The notes beneath the pieces were generated by a model. The model was given only the letters and a program-made list of their open reading frames with translations, did no database searches and had not been told where the DNA came from. Both the position numbers and the translations under genes were made by a program. Below are positions 1 to 8,693 of a DNA stretch of 64,000 bases, in pieces (position 1 is the stretch's first letter; each line of letters begins with the position of its first letter). This DNA is from Thiolinea disciformis DSM 14473 (GTDB lineage Bacteria > Pseudomonadota > Gammaproteobacteria > Thiotrichales > Thiotrichaceae). The DNA lies in NCBI RefSeq assembly GCF_000371925.1, contig NZ_AQVE01000007.1:1-64000 (forward strand), read 5' to 3'.

Positions 1-196
1 TAACCCCTGAACCATTGATCGCCATCTCAACAATTTTTTCGGGAATACCGTCGCGGTTGCCCACATTATGATAGTAAAGTTGAAAACTACGTTGGCAATC
101 ACGGCAGCGGTAACGCGGTTCACCACTACGCGCATAGCCGTGTTTGTAAATCGATGCACTTTGACAGTAGCGGCAGTCGACTGGTACGGTGGCCAT
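1..196 (-). CDS. insA: IS1-family transposase InsA-like protein, N-terminal part
   Basis: Reading from 196 towards base 1, the first 65 residues are visible. They contain a CxxC...CxxC zinc finger (DCRYCQSAS, then RYRCRDCQRSFQ) followed by a segment ending KIVEMAINGSG. This order matches IS1 InsA, where the zinc finger and the following helix-turn-helix bind the element ends and repress transcription. In IS1 the complete transposase InsAB is made by a frameshift into insB. That part lies beyond the window, so whether the element is active cannot be judged. The ATG at 196 follows a purine-rich stretch (GAGGAAGAGG on the minus strand), which supports this start. Confidence 0.8.
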   Translation of the reverse strand, partial: MATVPVDCRYCQSASIYKHGYARSGEPRYRCRDCQRSFQLYYHNVGNRDGIPEKIVEMAINGSGV

Positions 197-241
197 ACAC
201 ACCTCTTCCTCAGATCAAATGCCTTTAACGATAAAGCTCCA
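1..241 (-). mobile_element. Left end of an IS1-family insertion sequence, cut by the window edge
   Basis: An IS1-type InsA reading frame begins at 196 and runs off the window at base 1. In IS1 the first gene starts roughly 50 bases inside the element, so the outer end should lie near 235-255. This is exactly where the neighbouring O-antigen-ligase-like gene stops (242). I could not identify the terminal inverted repeat or the target duplication because the other end is outside the window, so the right boundary is an estimate. Confidence 0.6.
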
Positions 242-1618
242 TCAAAGCGTTTTCAACTCCCTTAAATCACGACCTAGGTTCCATTGCTTACTTTCTTTTC
301 TTAAAAAAATCGCAGCTAAAAAACACCATGCCAAAGCATTTGCTGGGGTGTGGAAATTAAAATCAACTAGCCCATGTAGTAGAAATAATGTTGTACTTAT
401 CCCTGCACCCATTTTTATAAATTTTAGCTCATCCCATTTTACTTTTAGAATAAACCACCATCCCGAAAGAAAAACAATTAGAGCCATACTGCCCCAAACA
501 GCGCCAACTAAACCTGTCTCAAAAAGTAATTCTAAGTAATCATTGTGAGCATGATTAGTAAAGCCTACATCGTCATAAGCTTGAAAATTTCGAAACACTT
601 CTTGAAATGTACTGGGCCCAGAGCCAATAGGAAAAAAGGCTTTAATGCCTTCAATAGTGGTTTTGAAGATAATAGCGCGTCCATCTTCAAATGGGTCCAA
701 GGCAATAAATCGATTAATAACAGGGATAATGCCAATAGAAGACAGAATAACAGAAGCTATACCAGCAAGTACAAATGCGATGCCAGCACTTTTAAAAATA
801 CTTAAATTCTTAGAAAAAACAACAAGCGAGATTATAAATGCTAAGAAGATTAGAAAAATACCCGCTCTAGACGCAGCAAGAATTGTTGTCGCAATCAGCA
901 TAATAATTAAAATGCTTAATAAGAGCTTAGTAATCATAGGAGCCGTGCTCTTATCGTCATCTGTATCGGCATGGTGCTGAAAAGAGCTAAACAATAAACC
1001 CATACTAATCGGTGTTGCTAGATACAGTAATACGGAGAAATGATCGCGATTTAAATAACCACCTATCGCGCTTCCTATAGGGCTCCTTTCCAGTCTATAG
1101 AATGCCGCTGATCCACTAGAATGCTGAATAATGCCCCACGCTGCTTGAAAACCGGCGGCTAATAAGAATATGTAGATGATAGCTTTTAATTGTTTTCGCT
1201 CTAGACCAGTCGTTGCTAAAAAAATTGCTAATAATGGGGTGATAGCTATCAAGGCATGAAAGGTTTTTTGTGGAATTAAACTAAGACCAAGCCAAGGTAG
1301 TTCTCCAGTTTGCTGTATTACCCATTCCAATATGGGCTGATAATGGGAGCGATAAGGAAGTTTTTGCCAAAATTCTAAAGAAATTGGTATCAAATATAAA
1401 ATAGGTATCAGAAAGCCGGTGATTATGCAGACCCAAATTGCTTTCGAGAGTCGATATTGATAAGTTCTTAAAGACAGTGTTATAAGTAGTAGTATGCTAC
1501 CTAATATTTCAATGAGCAGCAGAGTGCTATATTCTTTACCGCCAGAGAAATACTGGCTTAAAAAAAATAATAAAGTGATCAGGATGACACACATCCAATT
1601 TAAAAGAGATTTATTCAC
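242..1618 (-). CDS. O-antigen ligase / Wzy-polymerase family membrane protein
   Basis: A polytopic inner-membrane protein of 458 residues with about a dozen hydrophobic segments. The large periplasmic loop typical of the O-antigen ligase family (PF04932) carries the signature NHAHNDYLELLFETG, and an earlier SRAGI motif is also present. Such proteins either polymerise lipid-linked repeat units (Wzy) or transfer finished polymer to an acceptor (WaaL). The sequence alone does not decide between them. The gene overlaps the end of the preceding membrane-anchored protein by 8 bases and is the last gene of exopolysaccharide locus A. Its last residues (ELKTL) lie next to, or possibly inside, the IS1-family element, so the C-terminus may have been altered by the insertion. 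Confidence 0.8.
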   Translation of the reverse strand: MNKSLLNWMCVILITLLFFLSQYFSGGKEYSTLLLIEILGSILLLITLSLRTYQYRLSKAIWVCIITGFLIPILYLIPISLEFWQKLPYRSHYQPILEWVIQQTGELPWLGLSLIPQKTFHALIAITPLLAIFLATTGLERKQLKAIIYIFLLAAGFQAAWGIIQHSSGSAAFYRLERSPIGSAIGGYLNRDHFSVLLYLATPISMGLLFSSFQHHADTDDDKSTAPMITKLLLSILIIMLIATTILAASRAGIFLIFLAFIISLVVFSKNLSIFKSAGIAFVLAGIASVILSSIGIIPVINRFIALDPFEDGRAIIFKTTIEGIKAFFPIGSGPSTFQEVFRNFQAYDDVGFTNHAHNDYLELLFETGLVGAVWGSMALIVFLSGWWFILKVKWDELKFIKMGAGISTTLFLLHGLVDFNFHTPANALAWCFLAAIFLRKESKQWNLGRDLRELKTL

Positions 1619-2906
1619 TAGGCTGATTAGGTATTTGTTTGGAGTTTTCAGAAGGGTTTGCTTTAACTATAGACATATTATCAAACCATAGTGAACCTCG
1701 AAAAGATTGTTGATGTTTATAAGTTGAACTGGCTTCTAAGCGTAAGAGTTGTAAACCGCATTCACTAGGGGCTAGATCAGGTAAATTAAAACTAAATTCA
1801 CTATTAGACCATTGAGATTTTTCTTTAATAGCACTGCTTTCACCTAATAATTTGTTACTAGGGTAGCAGCGTACTCGCCATTTTAGCCCTTCAGGATTTT
1901 GGATATTGTCAACCCGTGAAGAAAATCTAACAAGATACTTACCTTGAGCTAACTTTAGGTATTGTAATAGGTGAGCGAAATTCACCGGCTCTCTATTACT
2001 GAGAGTAAGGTGTAATGCTTTCATCCCCTTCATGCCAATAGTCGATTCGGTTATTAGAGTAATATTTCTATTTTTGATAAAAGTCCAATCAAATCCTGTG
2101 TTTAATACACCATCTTCAAAGCCACCATCATAGAGAAAACCACTTAGCCTAATTTGTTGTTCATTAAGTCCACTTAACCAAGCTATATAGGCATCCTCCC
2201 AGCGCTGTTCTTTAATCAGGCGTTGGACATATAGGCGTCTTTCATATGGGTCAATAGTGCCTCCAGCATCTAAACGTGCTTGATAAAGTGCACCAATAGG
2301 CTCAATAGAGGTATTTTTATTAATAAGATAGGCGAAGAAGGCTTTCCACCAGTTTGGTGGAGTTTTTAAATAAGGCTTTAAGAGTTCTGCACTAGCTCTA
2401 TCATTAGCAAGTTGCTGCAAAATAGGAAAAAGCTTTTCTTGAGTAGCCGGATTATGAATTAATAGTGTATTCCACTCACGTAATACTTTTTCTAGGTCAT
2501 TTTGTTTCACCCAATAATCGGCAAGATAAGCACGTGTATAAGCATGGGCAGGCCAAAGTTTATCGGAAAAATTTGCCAATGTTTTTTCTTTATCGGATTG
2601 TTTGAGCTGGCTAGCGATGCGCATTAATAATGTTGTTGTACCACCGTTGGTTATATTATGGCTTAACGCTTTTAAGGCTAGTGGTTCACTTGCCGTTAAT
2701 TTGTTATCAATCATAGCTTCTTCAGCTAAGTTTAGAAGGGTGACTGATGAAGGGGTTTGCCACTGAGTTGGGTATTGGGTGGGGTTAGCGTCAATAAAGT
2801 CACTTGGCACAAAGCCTATGGTACGCAGCGATACACTGCTGATGATGATACCGCTACAGAATAGTAAGACGATAATAATCCAAAGGATTTGCCTAATTAA
2901 TTTCAC
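1611..2906 (-). CDS. Membrane-anchored periplasmic protein of the EPS locus, possible carbohydrate-binding C-terminus
   Basis: About 431 residues from a proposed GTG start at 2906. This start lies just after the stop of the upstream gene; longer in-frame starts would overlap that gene by up to about 115 bases. An N-terminal transmembrane segment (RQILWIIIVLLFCSG) is followed by a helical region resembling tetratricopeptide repeats (for example LNLAEEAMIDNKLTASEPLALKA, shown shortened as LAEEAMIDNKLTASEP). The C-terminal part begins at GFLYDGGFEDG and looks like a jelly-roll, galactose-binding-type fold with many alternating strands. I recognise no catalytic motif. Between a pseudokinase and an O-antigen-ligase-like protein, it probably helps assembly or secretion of the polysaccharide at the periplasmic face. 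The domain calls rest on pattern only. Confidence 0.6.
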   Translation of the reverse strand: MKLIRQILWIIIVLLFCSGIIISSVSLRTIGFVPSDFIDANPTQYPTQWQTPSSVTLLNLAEEAMIDNKLTASEPLALKALSHNITNGGTTTLLMRIASQLKQSDKEKTLANFSDKLWPAHAYTRAYLADYWVKQNDLEKVLREWNTLLIHNPATQEKLFPILQQLANDRASAELLKPYLKTPPNWWKAFFAYLINKNTSIEPIGALYQARLDAGGTIDPYERRLYVQRLIKEQRWEDAYIAWLSGLNEQQIRLSGFLYDGGFEDGVLNTGFDWTFIKNRNITLITESTIGMKGMKALHLTLSNREPVNFAHLLQYLKLAQGKYLVRFSSRVDNIQNPEGLKWRVRCYPSNKLLGESSAIKEKSQWSNSEFSFNLPDLAPSECGLQLLRLEASSTYKHQQSFRGSLWFDNMSIVKANPSENSKQIPNQPSE

Positions 2907-2916
2907 AACTCTAGCT

Positions 2917-5139
2917 TTAATTATCACAAATATATCCACCTTGTGGCATAGGGCGACCTTTCTCATCAAGAGCATACGGATAATATTCTGTTGCAAAACG
3001 AAAACCTGCTTTTTGACAAATATTATTACCAACCGTTTGAAGGTTAGCAGGTATGGGGCCGAATAAATGTGGCTTGTCCCAAGCTAAGAGTTTTCGTTGT
3101 GTTAACCTAGGTGATGTAGCTGAGGGTTGACTCCCAATTAAATCTATCTCATCTGTTGGCGCATCAGAAAAATGGCAATAATAAGAGGAAAAGGGTTTTC
3201 CTTCTAAATTAATAGCTCGTGGATGATAACCAATAGCATTAATAGCGCCTAATTGACGACAAGAGCGATCTGCATCAGCCTGCTCTTCGGGGGCAATAGG
3301 GCCAAAAAGTCTTGGATTTGGAAAGCGTGCTTGACCTGCCACGGTTTTATAAATGAGCCGTGCCATTTCCTGTTGAGGCTCAGTTACACTATTACTAGCT
3401 TGTCTTGTTTCTATAGCTCGGGGAGGGGGATACGATGGACGTATGGGGGATTCACTTTGTTTTTTAGCGGGCTCTATGTTTTCTGCCTTAGGCGTCAACA
3501 TAGCTGTTTGGGAGTTATGAGTTATAGCTGGGTTGTTAGAGGGGCGTTGTACTGACGCGGTAATTGTTCTGTTTGCTTGGGCTTGGCCGACTGATACCTG
3601 AACTATGTTGTCTGAGGAATTTAATGGTTTGGGTATTGATGCATCTGACTGCGGTCTAGTGATGGGTGCTTGTGGTACTACCAAACTTGGAGGGGGAGCT
3701 GTATTTGTATTGTTTTCACGTGAAGATGAGTTGCTCGGCATTGGCTCTGGTGTATTGGCTGTACTTAATAATTGTAATTGTTTTTCTAAGGCTAATTTCT
3801 GCTTTTCTGCTTCGGCTAAAGCTTTGTTTTTGGCTTCAAGATCACGTTGTTTTTGCTCGGCTTCTAGACGTTGTTTTTCTAATTCTGCGGCCCACTGTTG
3901 CTGTTGAGCTAAGAGTTCATTATTAGGCGGAGGTGTTTGATCTTCCAGCATAAGTTTGGAGGGAGGATTTGCAATCGCATCGCCTACCACTGTCGGTATA
4001 GTATTCAAAGGGCTATTACTTATAACCTGATCCGGTATTGCAGGATTAGTAGTTGTTACAGCTTGTTGTTCAAGCGCTTTAGCGTTAATGAGCATCGATT
4101 GCTCTAATGTGTTTGCAGTAGACATTGTACTGTTAGGAGCTATCGAACTAGCCTGATTCTCGACTGCCTCAGTCCGAGATGCTGGCTTAAAAGCTTGATA
4201 CGCTGCATAGCCAGTCAGTACGCTAATGACTAGGCTAGTTAGTAAAATAGTAGTTCTACTAAATCGCTGCTTATTAATAATGAGCTGTTGAAGTTGATAT
4301 AATAATTCCTCTGGTGTTGTGTGACGCTCTTCTTTTTTGAAGGATAGGGCTCGCTTTAAATGTTCCCAATGCTCTGGCTCTAATTTTAATACAGTGGCAG
4401 GTATAATTTGCTTATAAGCGGCTTCTAAACTACTTTCTAAAACAAAAGGAAGATGCCCATTAAGCATGTAATAAATAATCGCGGCTATTGAAAAAGTATC
4501 AGCAGCTGAGCTTGCTGCTTCTCCCATCGCGGCATCAGGACTAATAAAGCTGGACTGTAAAGTGAAAGAGCCAATGGTATTGCGCTTTACGGAGGTAATG
4601 AGGGACAAGGCAGAGGCTATCGGTGTAGACAGTAAATGACACTGCTTGGCTTGACAAAAAACAGCACCAGCTTCTAAATAGCCATAGGCTTGTTTCAAAG
4701 GTGTGTGCTTAAGCTCAGTTATTATTTGTTCAGTAATATCAAAAGTTTCTGTGAGGCTTAAACCATTCCTCCCGACACGCTTAATTTTTTCACTTAAAAA
4801 TTCTCCTTCTAGAGAAGGCAAGACATACCAAAATTGTCCCTGATACCGACCATATTCTAGAACGCTTAATGAAAGATCTTCTCGCTGGTGAAACTCATTG
4901 AGAACTCTTTGAAATACTAAAGTGTGCTCATGCGTTTGGGTTAAATGTTTATGAATGAGAACAATGAATACTTCGTTTGAGGAGCCATCAGCGTTTAAGG
5001 TTTTTAGATCTTGGCCCCAATAAAACTCCGCTAGTGCTGTGCTGCTTTGTAGAGTATTTGGCTGGAAGCGATCAGCTAATAAAATATGGTTATAGTTATC
5101 AAAGTTCTCAGCTTGTTTAAGCGCTAACAGTGCGGCCAT
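2917..5139 (-). CDS. Membrane pseudokinase with coiled coil and duplicated Cys-containing C-terminal module
   Basis: A 740-residue protein. Residues ~20-285 resemble a bacterial Ser/Thr kinase fold: SPDAAMGE near 200 sits where the APE region would be, and D214 with FSIAAIIYYMLNGHLPF follows as in kinase subdomain IX. The HRDxKxxN catalytic loop and the DFG motif are not recognisable (the matching stretch reads AYGYLEAGAVF ... HLLSTPIAS), so it is probably a pseudokinase. One transmembrane helix (~296-317) is followed by a Pro/Ser/Asn-rich linker with a Gln/Glu/Lys coiled coil (~400-455). The periplasmic end holds two copies of a ~50-residue module (606-656 and 688-740) sharing P-x-LFGPI, two cysteines and a G-x-P turn. 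An AGGATC ribosome site precedes the ATG. It lies directly downstream of the Wzc-type kinase gene. Function is unknown; a role in sensing or regulating export is inference. Confidence 0.7.
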   Translation of the reverse strand: MAALLALKQAENFDNYNHILLADRFQPNTLQSSTALAEFYWGQDLKTLNADGSSNEVFIVLIHKHLTQTHEHTLVFQRVLNEFHQREDLSLSVLEYGRYQGQFWYVLPSLEGEFLSEKIKRVGRNGLSLTETFDITEQIITELKHTPLKQAYGYLEAGAVFCQAKQCHLLSTPIASALSLITSVKRNTIGSFTLQSSFISPDAAMGEAASSAADTFSIAAIIYYMLNGHLPFVLESSLEAAYKQIIPATVLKLEPEHWEHLKRALSFKKEERHTTPEELLYQLQQLIINKQRFSRTTILLTSLVISVLTGYAAYQAFKPASRTEAVENQASSIAPNSTMSTANTLEQSMLINAKALEQQAVTTTNPAIPDQVISNSPLNTIPTVVGDAIANPPSKLMLEDQTPPPNNELLAQQQQWAAELEKQRLEAEQKQRDLEAKNKALAEAEKQKLALEKQLQLLSTANTPEPMPSNSSSRENNTNTAPPPSLVVPQAPITRPQSDASIPKPLNSSDNIVQVSVGQAQANRTITASVQRPSNNPAITHNSQTAMLTPKAENIEPAKKQSESPIRPSYPPPRAIETRQASNSVTEPQQEMARLIYKTVAGQARFPNPRLFGPIAPEEQADADRSCRQLGAINAIGYHPRAINLEGKPFSSYYCHFSDAPTDEIDLIGSQPSATSPRLTQRKLLAWDKPHLFGPIPANLQTVGNNICQKAGFRFATEYYPYALDEKGRPMPQGGYICDN

Positions 5140-5162
5140 AAGTATGGTTGATCCTGAGTATC

Positions 5163-5192
5163 GAAAACATTTGGCTTATAGCAAATGTTTTC
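5163..5192 (-). terminator. Perfect 11-bp stem-loop between the tyrosine kinase and pseudokinase genes
   Basis: GAAAACATTTG and CAAATGTTTTC form a perfect 11-bp inverted repeat around an 8-base loop. It lies in the 78-base gap after the autokinase stop (5218) and before the pseudokinase start (5139). The stem ends in TTTTC but no long T tract follows. It is best read as a partial terminator or attenuator, or as an mRNA-processing or stabilising hairpin that uncouples the two parts of the operon. Confidence 0.55.
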
Positions 5193-5217
5193 CCTAATAG
5201 AAAGTCCAAATATAAAA

Positions 5218-7887
5218 CTATACTGCTTTAGGCAGTTTGTTATCATGTCCATAAGTATAATAATTATAATCATAGTGATAGCCATAGCCACTACCTTGTT
5301 TAGCTTTGCTCAGCACTACGCCGATAATATTGGATCTTGCTTGGCGTAAGCGCTTGAAAGCTCCGGACAAAATTTGCTTTTTAGATTCACCCATAATAAC
5401 ACTGAGGATAGTCGCGTCAACGCGATTGGATACGATTAGGGCATCAGCAAGTCCAAGTACTGGTGGCATATCTAGAATCACCATATCAAAACTGCCTTGA
5501 TTAGCTAAAGTCAGTAACTCGTCTAAACGTTCACCAGACAGTAGTTCAACAGGATTGGGTGAAAGTGGGCCTGCAGTAATTACATAGACGTCTGGAATTT
5601 GACAGCTTTGGGTCACGTTTTCTGCGTGATCTTGTCCCGTTAAATAGTTAGTGAGTCCTTTAGAGTTATCTAATCCTAAGCGCTTATGCACAGAAGGATT
5701 CCGTAAATCTGTATCGACTAATAAAATAGTTTTACCGGATTGTGCAAAAACAGTGGCCAAATTAATAGCGGTTGTAGTCTTACCTTCTGCGGCGGAGGCA
5801 CTAGTAATGGCCAAAGTGCGAGGTACACCTGTTCGGGTTGAAAACATAAGATTAGTTCGTAAGGATCTAAACGCCTCAGCGAAGGCTGAACGTGGGTCAC
5901 TTTGTGTCATGATAGCTAGTTTTTTAGTATCTTTATTCTTAGAGCGTGGAATAATGCCTAAAATAGGAAGGCTCAATAAACGCTCAACATCATCAGGGCT
6001 TTTAATACGATCGTCTAAAAACTCTAAAAGAAAGGCCAATACCAAACCCAAGAATAAGCCACCAACTAAACCTAAAGCTGCATTCAGCTTTTTATTGGGC
6101 TTATAGACAGAGAAAGGTATAGTCGCTTCGTCGACGATCGAAATATTATTCGAGCCTACTCCAGCCGCGACGCCGACTTGTTTTTGGCGATTTAGCAAGC
6201 CTTCATAGATATTACGGTTACTTTCGACTTCGCGTCTTAACTCTCCATAGCCCACCGTTTTGTCGCGCAAATTTTCAAATTCGGTTTTCTGCGCTTGCAC
6301 TTGGGCACGTAAAGTATCTTCACGTTGCTTGGCGGCTAGGTATTTCGCTCTTAAGTCGGCTGCTGTCGTATTACTAATCGTATTGGTTTCACGCGCTATT
6401 TGAGCTTGTAACTCAGCGATTTGCTGTTTTAAATTGGCGGAAGTATTCGCATTTAATGCTTGTGTCTCACGCGCTATTTGCGTTTGTAGCTCGTTAATTT
6501 GTTGGCGTAAGTTACCTTGATTACTAGTGTTCAAAGCCTTGGTTTCTTGACTAATTTCAGACCGAATACTATCTATTTTTTGTTTAATTTGTACCATCAA
6601 AGGGTAGGCAGGTTTATAGATCTGTGCTTTCTCACGGTATTCTGCTTCTAGGGTAGCTAGCTCTCGTTTTAAACCCTGCACTGTAGGATTGTCAAAAGCA
6701 CCGGAGGAGGACATGGCGCCACTTAAACGACTCTGAAGATCAGCTAATTGCCGTTTCATGGTTTGAATAGTTGGATTGTCAAATGAACGTGAGGAGCTTA
6801 ATTCAGCTTGATATTCGCCTTGCAGTTTAGCCAGATTCTTTTTAAGTTCCTGAATAGTGGCATTTTTAAGTGTATTACTGGCACCTTCTGTTTGCCCAGC
6901 TTGTTGAAAATCACTTTCGGCTCGCACACGGTCTTTCTCGGCTTCAGTTAAAGACTTATTCAGGTCTTCTAGGCGTTGAGCGACTAGAGAATTATCGTCT
7001 TTGGTGAGAATGATGTCTTTTTGCTTAGCGTAGTTATTAAGTTTATTTTCGGCTTCAAATAACTTGCTCTTAGCAGTTTCTAATTCTCGGGATAGAAACT
7101 TCTCAGCATACTCAGCTGCATTTCGACGCCGCTCTAAATTCATTTCAATAAAATTTTCAGCAATAGCATTGCTAATAAGTGCAGCTCGCTCTGGATTTTT
7201 ATGGTCATAATGTATAGTGACAATTTGTGAGTTTTTAACAGGGGAAACAGTAAGACCACTAAGGAACCCCTGACTTAGAGGTCTTTCGCCCAGTACTGAT
7301 TTATTGGGGCTAGGTATTTGAGTTTCTGTATCATTGGTAGTCTGATCTATATTATTTTCATTTTGCTTATTGTCTGACTTCAAGATATTGAAACTTTCTT
7401 TTAATGAGTCCAGTTGCTCAATGAAAAAAGGTTTGGCGAGTTTGTCACCTTTTAACTCTGTTTCCAAACCTAATTGGGCGATAACACGATCTGCTAGTTT
7501 ACGACTTTTTAATAGCTCATATTGCGTTTGATAAAAGTCTTTACTATTAAAATTTTGCTGCTGGGTATTAACATCGTATTCCAGTACTTTGGTCTCTTCA
7601 GGCTTGATTTCTATGGTAGTACTAGCGCGATAAATGGGTGTCATCATCAAGGTGGCTAAAATAGCTAAAGCTAATACAATTAATGTCATGCTTAAAATGA
7701 GCCATTTGCGGCGCATAATAATCTGCCACAATTGACGCAAATCTATTTCATCACCATCCGAGTCAGGGTCTGATCTATAATCGCGATAGTCTTGGGTGGC
7801 CAAGGCATTTGAGTTATTAATGACCATGGGCAAATGGTCATTTTTGTTTTCGGCAAAGTGAGGAATAGCCCCAGCAGGATTGGTCAT
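5218..7887 (-). CDS. Wzc-type polysaccharide co-polymerase with tyrosine autokinase domain
   Basis: An 889-residue inner-membrane protein of the Wzc/GumC-CpsD type. It controls polymer length and export through cycles of tyrosine autophosphorylation. The N-terminal Wzz domain has a transmembrane helix near residues 60-85 (WLILSMTLIVLALAILATL). A long coiled-coil periplasmic region contains near-repeats (FDNPTIQ/FDNPTVQ; IARETQALN/IARETNTIS). The second membrane helix is followed by the BY-kinase: Walker A SASAAEGKTTT (696-706), Walker A' LLVDTD (~722-727), Walker B MVILDMP (802-808). The tail (868-881) has seven tyrosines in GYGYHYDYNYYTYG. It follows the export lipoprotein gene by 27 bases. 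The periplasmic region looks longer than in E. coli Wzc (about 720 residues, from memory). A second homologue lies at 45630-47579. Confidence 0.93.
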   Translation of the reverse strand: MTNPAGAIPHFAENKNDHLPMVINNSNALATQDYRDYRSDPDSDGDEIDLRQLWQIIMRRKWLILSMTLIVLALAILATLMMTPIYRASTTIEIKPEETKVLEYDVNTQQQNFNSKDFYQTQYELLKSRKLADRVIAQLGLETELKGDKLAKPFFIEQLDSLKESFNILKSDNKQNENNIDQTTNDTETQIPSPNKSVLGERPLSQGFLSGLTVSPVKNSQIVTIHYDHKNPERAALISNAIAENFIEMNLERRRNAAEYAEKFLSRELETAKSKLFEAENKLNNYAKQKDIILTKDDNSLVAQRLEDLNKSLTEAEKDRVRAESDFQQAGQTEGASNTLKNATIQELKKNLAKLQGEYQAELSSSRSFDNPTIQTMKRQLADLQSRLSGAMSSSGAFDNPTVQGLKRELATLEAEYREKAQIYKPAYPLMVQIKQKIDSIRSEISQETKALNTSNQGNLRQQINELQTQIARETQALNANTSANLKQQIAELQAQIARETNTISNTTAADLRAKYLAAKQREDTLRAQVQAQKTEFENLRDKTVGYGELRREVESNRNIYEGLLNRQKQVGVAAGVGSNNISIVDEATIPFSVYKPNKKLNAALGLVGGLFLGLVLAFLLEFLDDRIKSPDDVERLLSLPILGIIPRSKNKDTKKLAIMTQSDPRSAFAEAFRSLRTNLMFSTRTGVPRTLAITSASAAEGKTTTAINLATVFAQSGKTILLVDTDLRNPSVHKRLGLDNSKGLTNYLTGQDHAENVTQSCQIPDVYVITAGPLSPNPVELLSGERLDELLTLANQGSFDMVILDMPPVLGLADALIVSNRVDATILSVIMGESKKQILSGAFKRLRQARSNIIGVVLSKAKQGSGYGYHYDYNYYTYGHDNKLPKAV

Positions 7888-7914
7888 AGTTAGTTTTGCA
7901 GTATTACAAGTTAA

Positions 7915-8631
7915 TTAGGGTATTAAAGCGCGCAAAGGATTCAGCAGAGAACCTGTTTCTCTGAGCCAGAAACGTGTATCAGAGCGATGCACAATAATAC
8001 GGTCATCATTTCTAATATAAGGATCACGCATTTTACCATCACGCACGAAGTTTAAGTTAATATTGTATGCTTTTAAAGCATTACCTTGTTTTCTGAACAA
8101 TACGGTCTTTGAAGGGTCAGCCAATTGATTCATGCCGCCTGCTAGTGCGACGGCTTGTAATAGCGTCATTTCACCTTGAATAGGGAATACGCCTGACTTT
8201 TGAACCTCGCCTTCAACCGTCACACGTTGTGTGGTGAATTCTTTCATAAAAACAGTGACTTGAGGGTCTTGTAAATATTTGGCTGATAACAACTTAGCAA
8301 TGTTTTGCTCTAAACTTGAAGGAGTGAGGCCAGCTGCTTTAATAGTGCCTACTAAAGGTAGGGATATATTGCCTTGAGGATCTACGCGGGAGGATTGAGA
8401 CAGTTCAGGTGCTTGGAAGACTTTTATATCAATCAAGTCATTCGCGCCAATGCGGTAATCTTCCTTAGGCGGATTAAAGTCAAGCTCAGCAACATCAGAG
8501 AAAATAGATTTGCCATCGGGAGTTTGAGTACTGGCTGCACCAGTTGGGGCTGGGCCTGTCGAGCTACACGCTGCTATTACTAGTGTTAGTGATAACACAG
8601 GTATTTGTTTGGTGAATGAGTTTTTGAGCAT
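7915..8631 (-). CDS. Polysaccharide export lipoprotein, Wza/GumB family
   Basis: A 238-residue outer-membrane polysaccharide export (OPX) protein. The signal peptide ends in a lipobox (LVIAAC) with Cys22 as the lipidated residue. A Poly_export domain follows (DYRIGANDLIDIKVFQAPEL through SLPLVGTIKAAGLT), then an SLBB-type domain (QRVTVEGEVQKSGVFPIQG ... TLLQAVALAGG). At 238 residues it is short like GumB and lacks the C-terminal helical barrel domain of E. coli Wza, so it may need a partner to cross the outer membrane. It is the first gene of the export cassette, directly upstream of the Wzc-type kinase, and is the only OPX protein in the window. Confidence 0.92.
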   Translation of the reverse strand: MLKNSFTKQIPVLSLTLVIAACSSTGPAPTGAASTQTPDGKSIFSDVAELDFNPPKEDYRIGANDLIDIKVFQAPELSQSSRVDPQGNISLPLVGTIKAAGLTPSSLEQNIAKLLSAKYLQDPQVTVFMKEFTTQRVTVEGEVQKSGVFPIQGEMTLLQAVALAGGMNQLADPSKTVLFRKQGNALKAYNINLNFVRDGKMRDPYIRNDDRIIVHRSDTRFWLRETGSLLNPLRALIP

Positions 8632-8671
8632 AGTTAATACTGACTCTGTAGGGGTTATGAATGCTTATGGG

Positions 8672-8680
8672 ATTTTAGCA
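8672..8680 (-). promoter_or_regulatory. Candidate extended -10 element for the export cassette
   Basis: On the minus strand TGC-TAAAAT lies about 40 bases before the export lipoprotein start, in an AT-rich stretch after the phosphatase gene stop. TTAATT about 18 bases upstream could act as a weak -35 element. Such a promoter would let the lipoprotein-kinase-pseudokinase cassette be transcribed independently of the phosphatase and ugd genes. Confidence 0.3.
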
Positions 8681-8693
8681 TATTTTTAATAAA

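Noticed and set aside
189-980. Plus-strand open frames opposite the O-antigen-ligase-like gene
   Set aside because: They are antisense to a membrane-protein gene with a clear family signature, and none has a credible start or motif.
6400-6800. Apparent tandem DNA repeat inside the locus A Wzc-type gene
   Set aside because: The similarity reflects repeated coiled-coil segments in the protein (FDNPTIQ/FDNPTVQ and IARET units), not a mobile or tandem DNA repeat.
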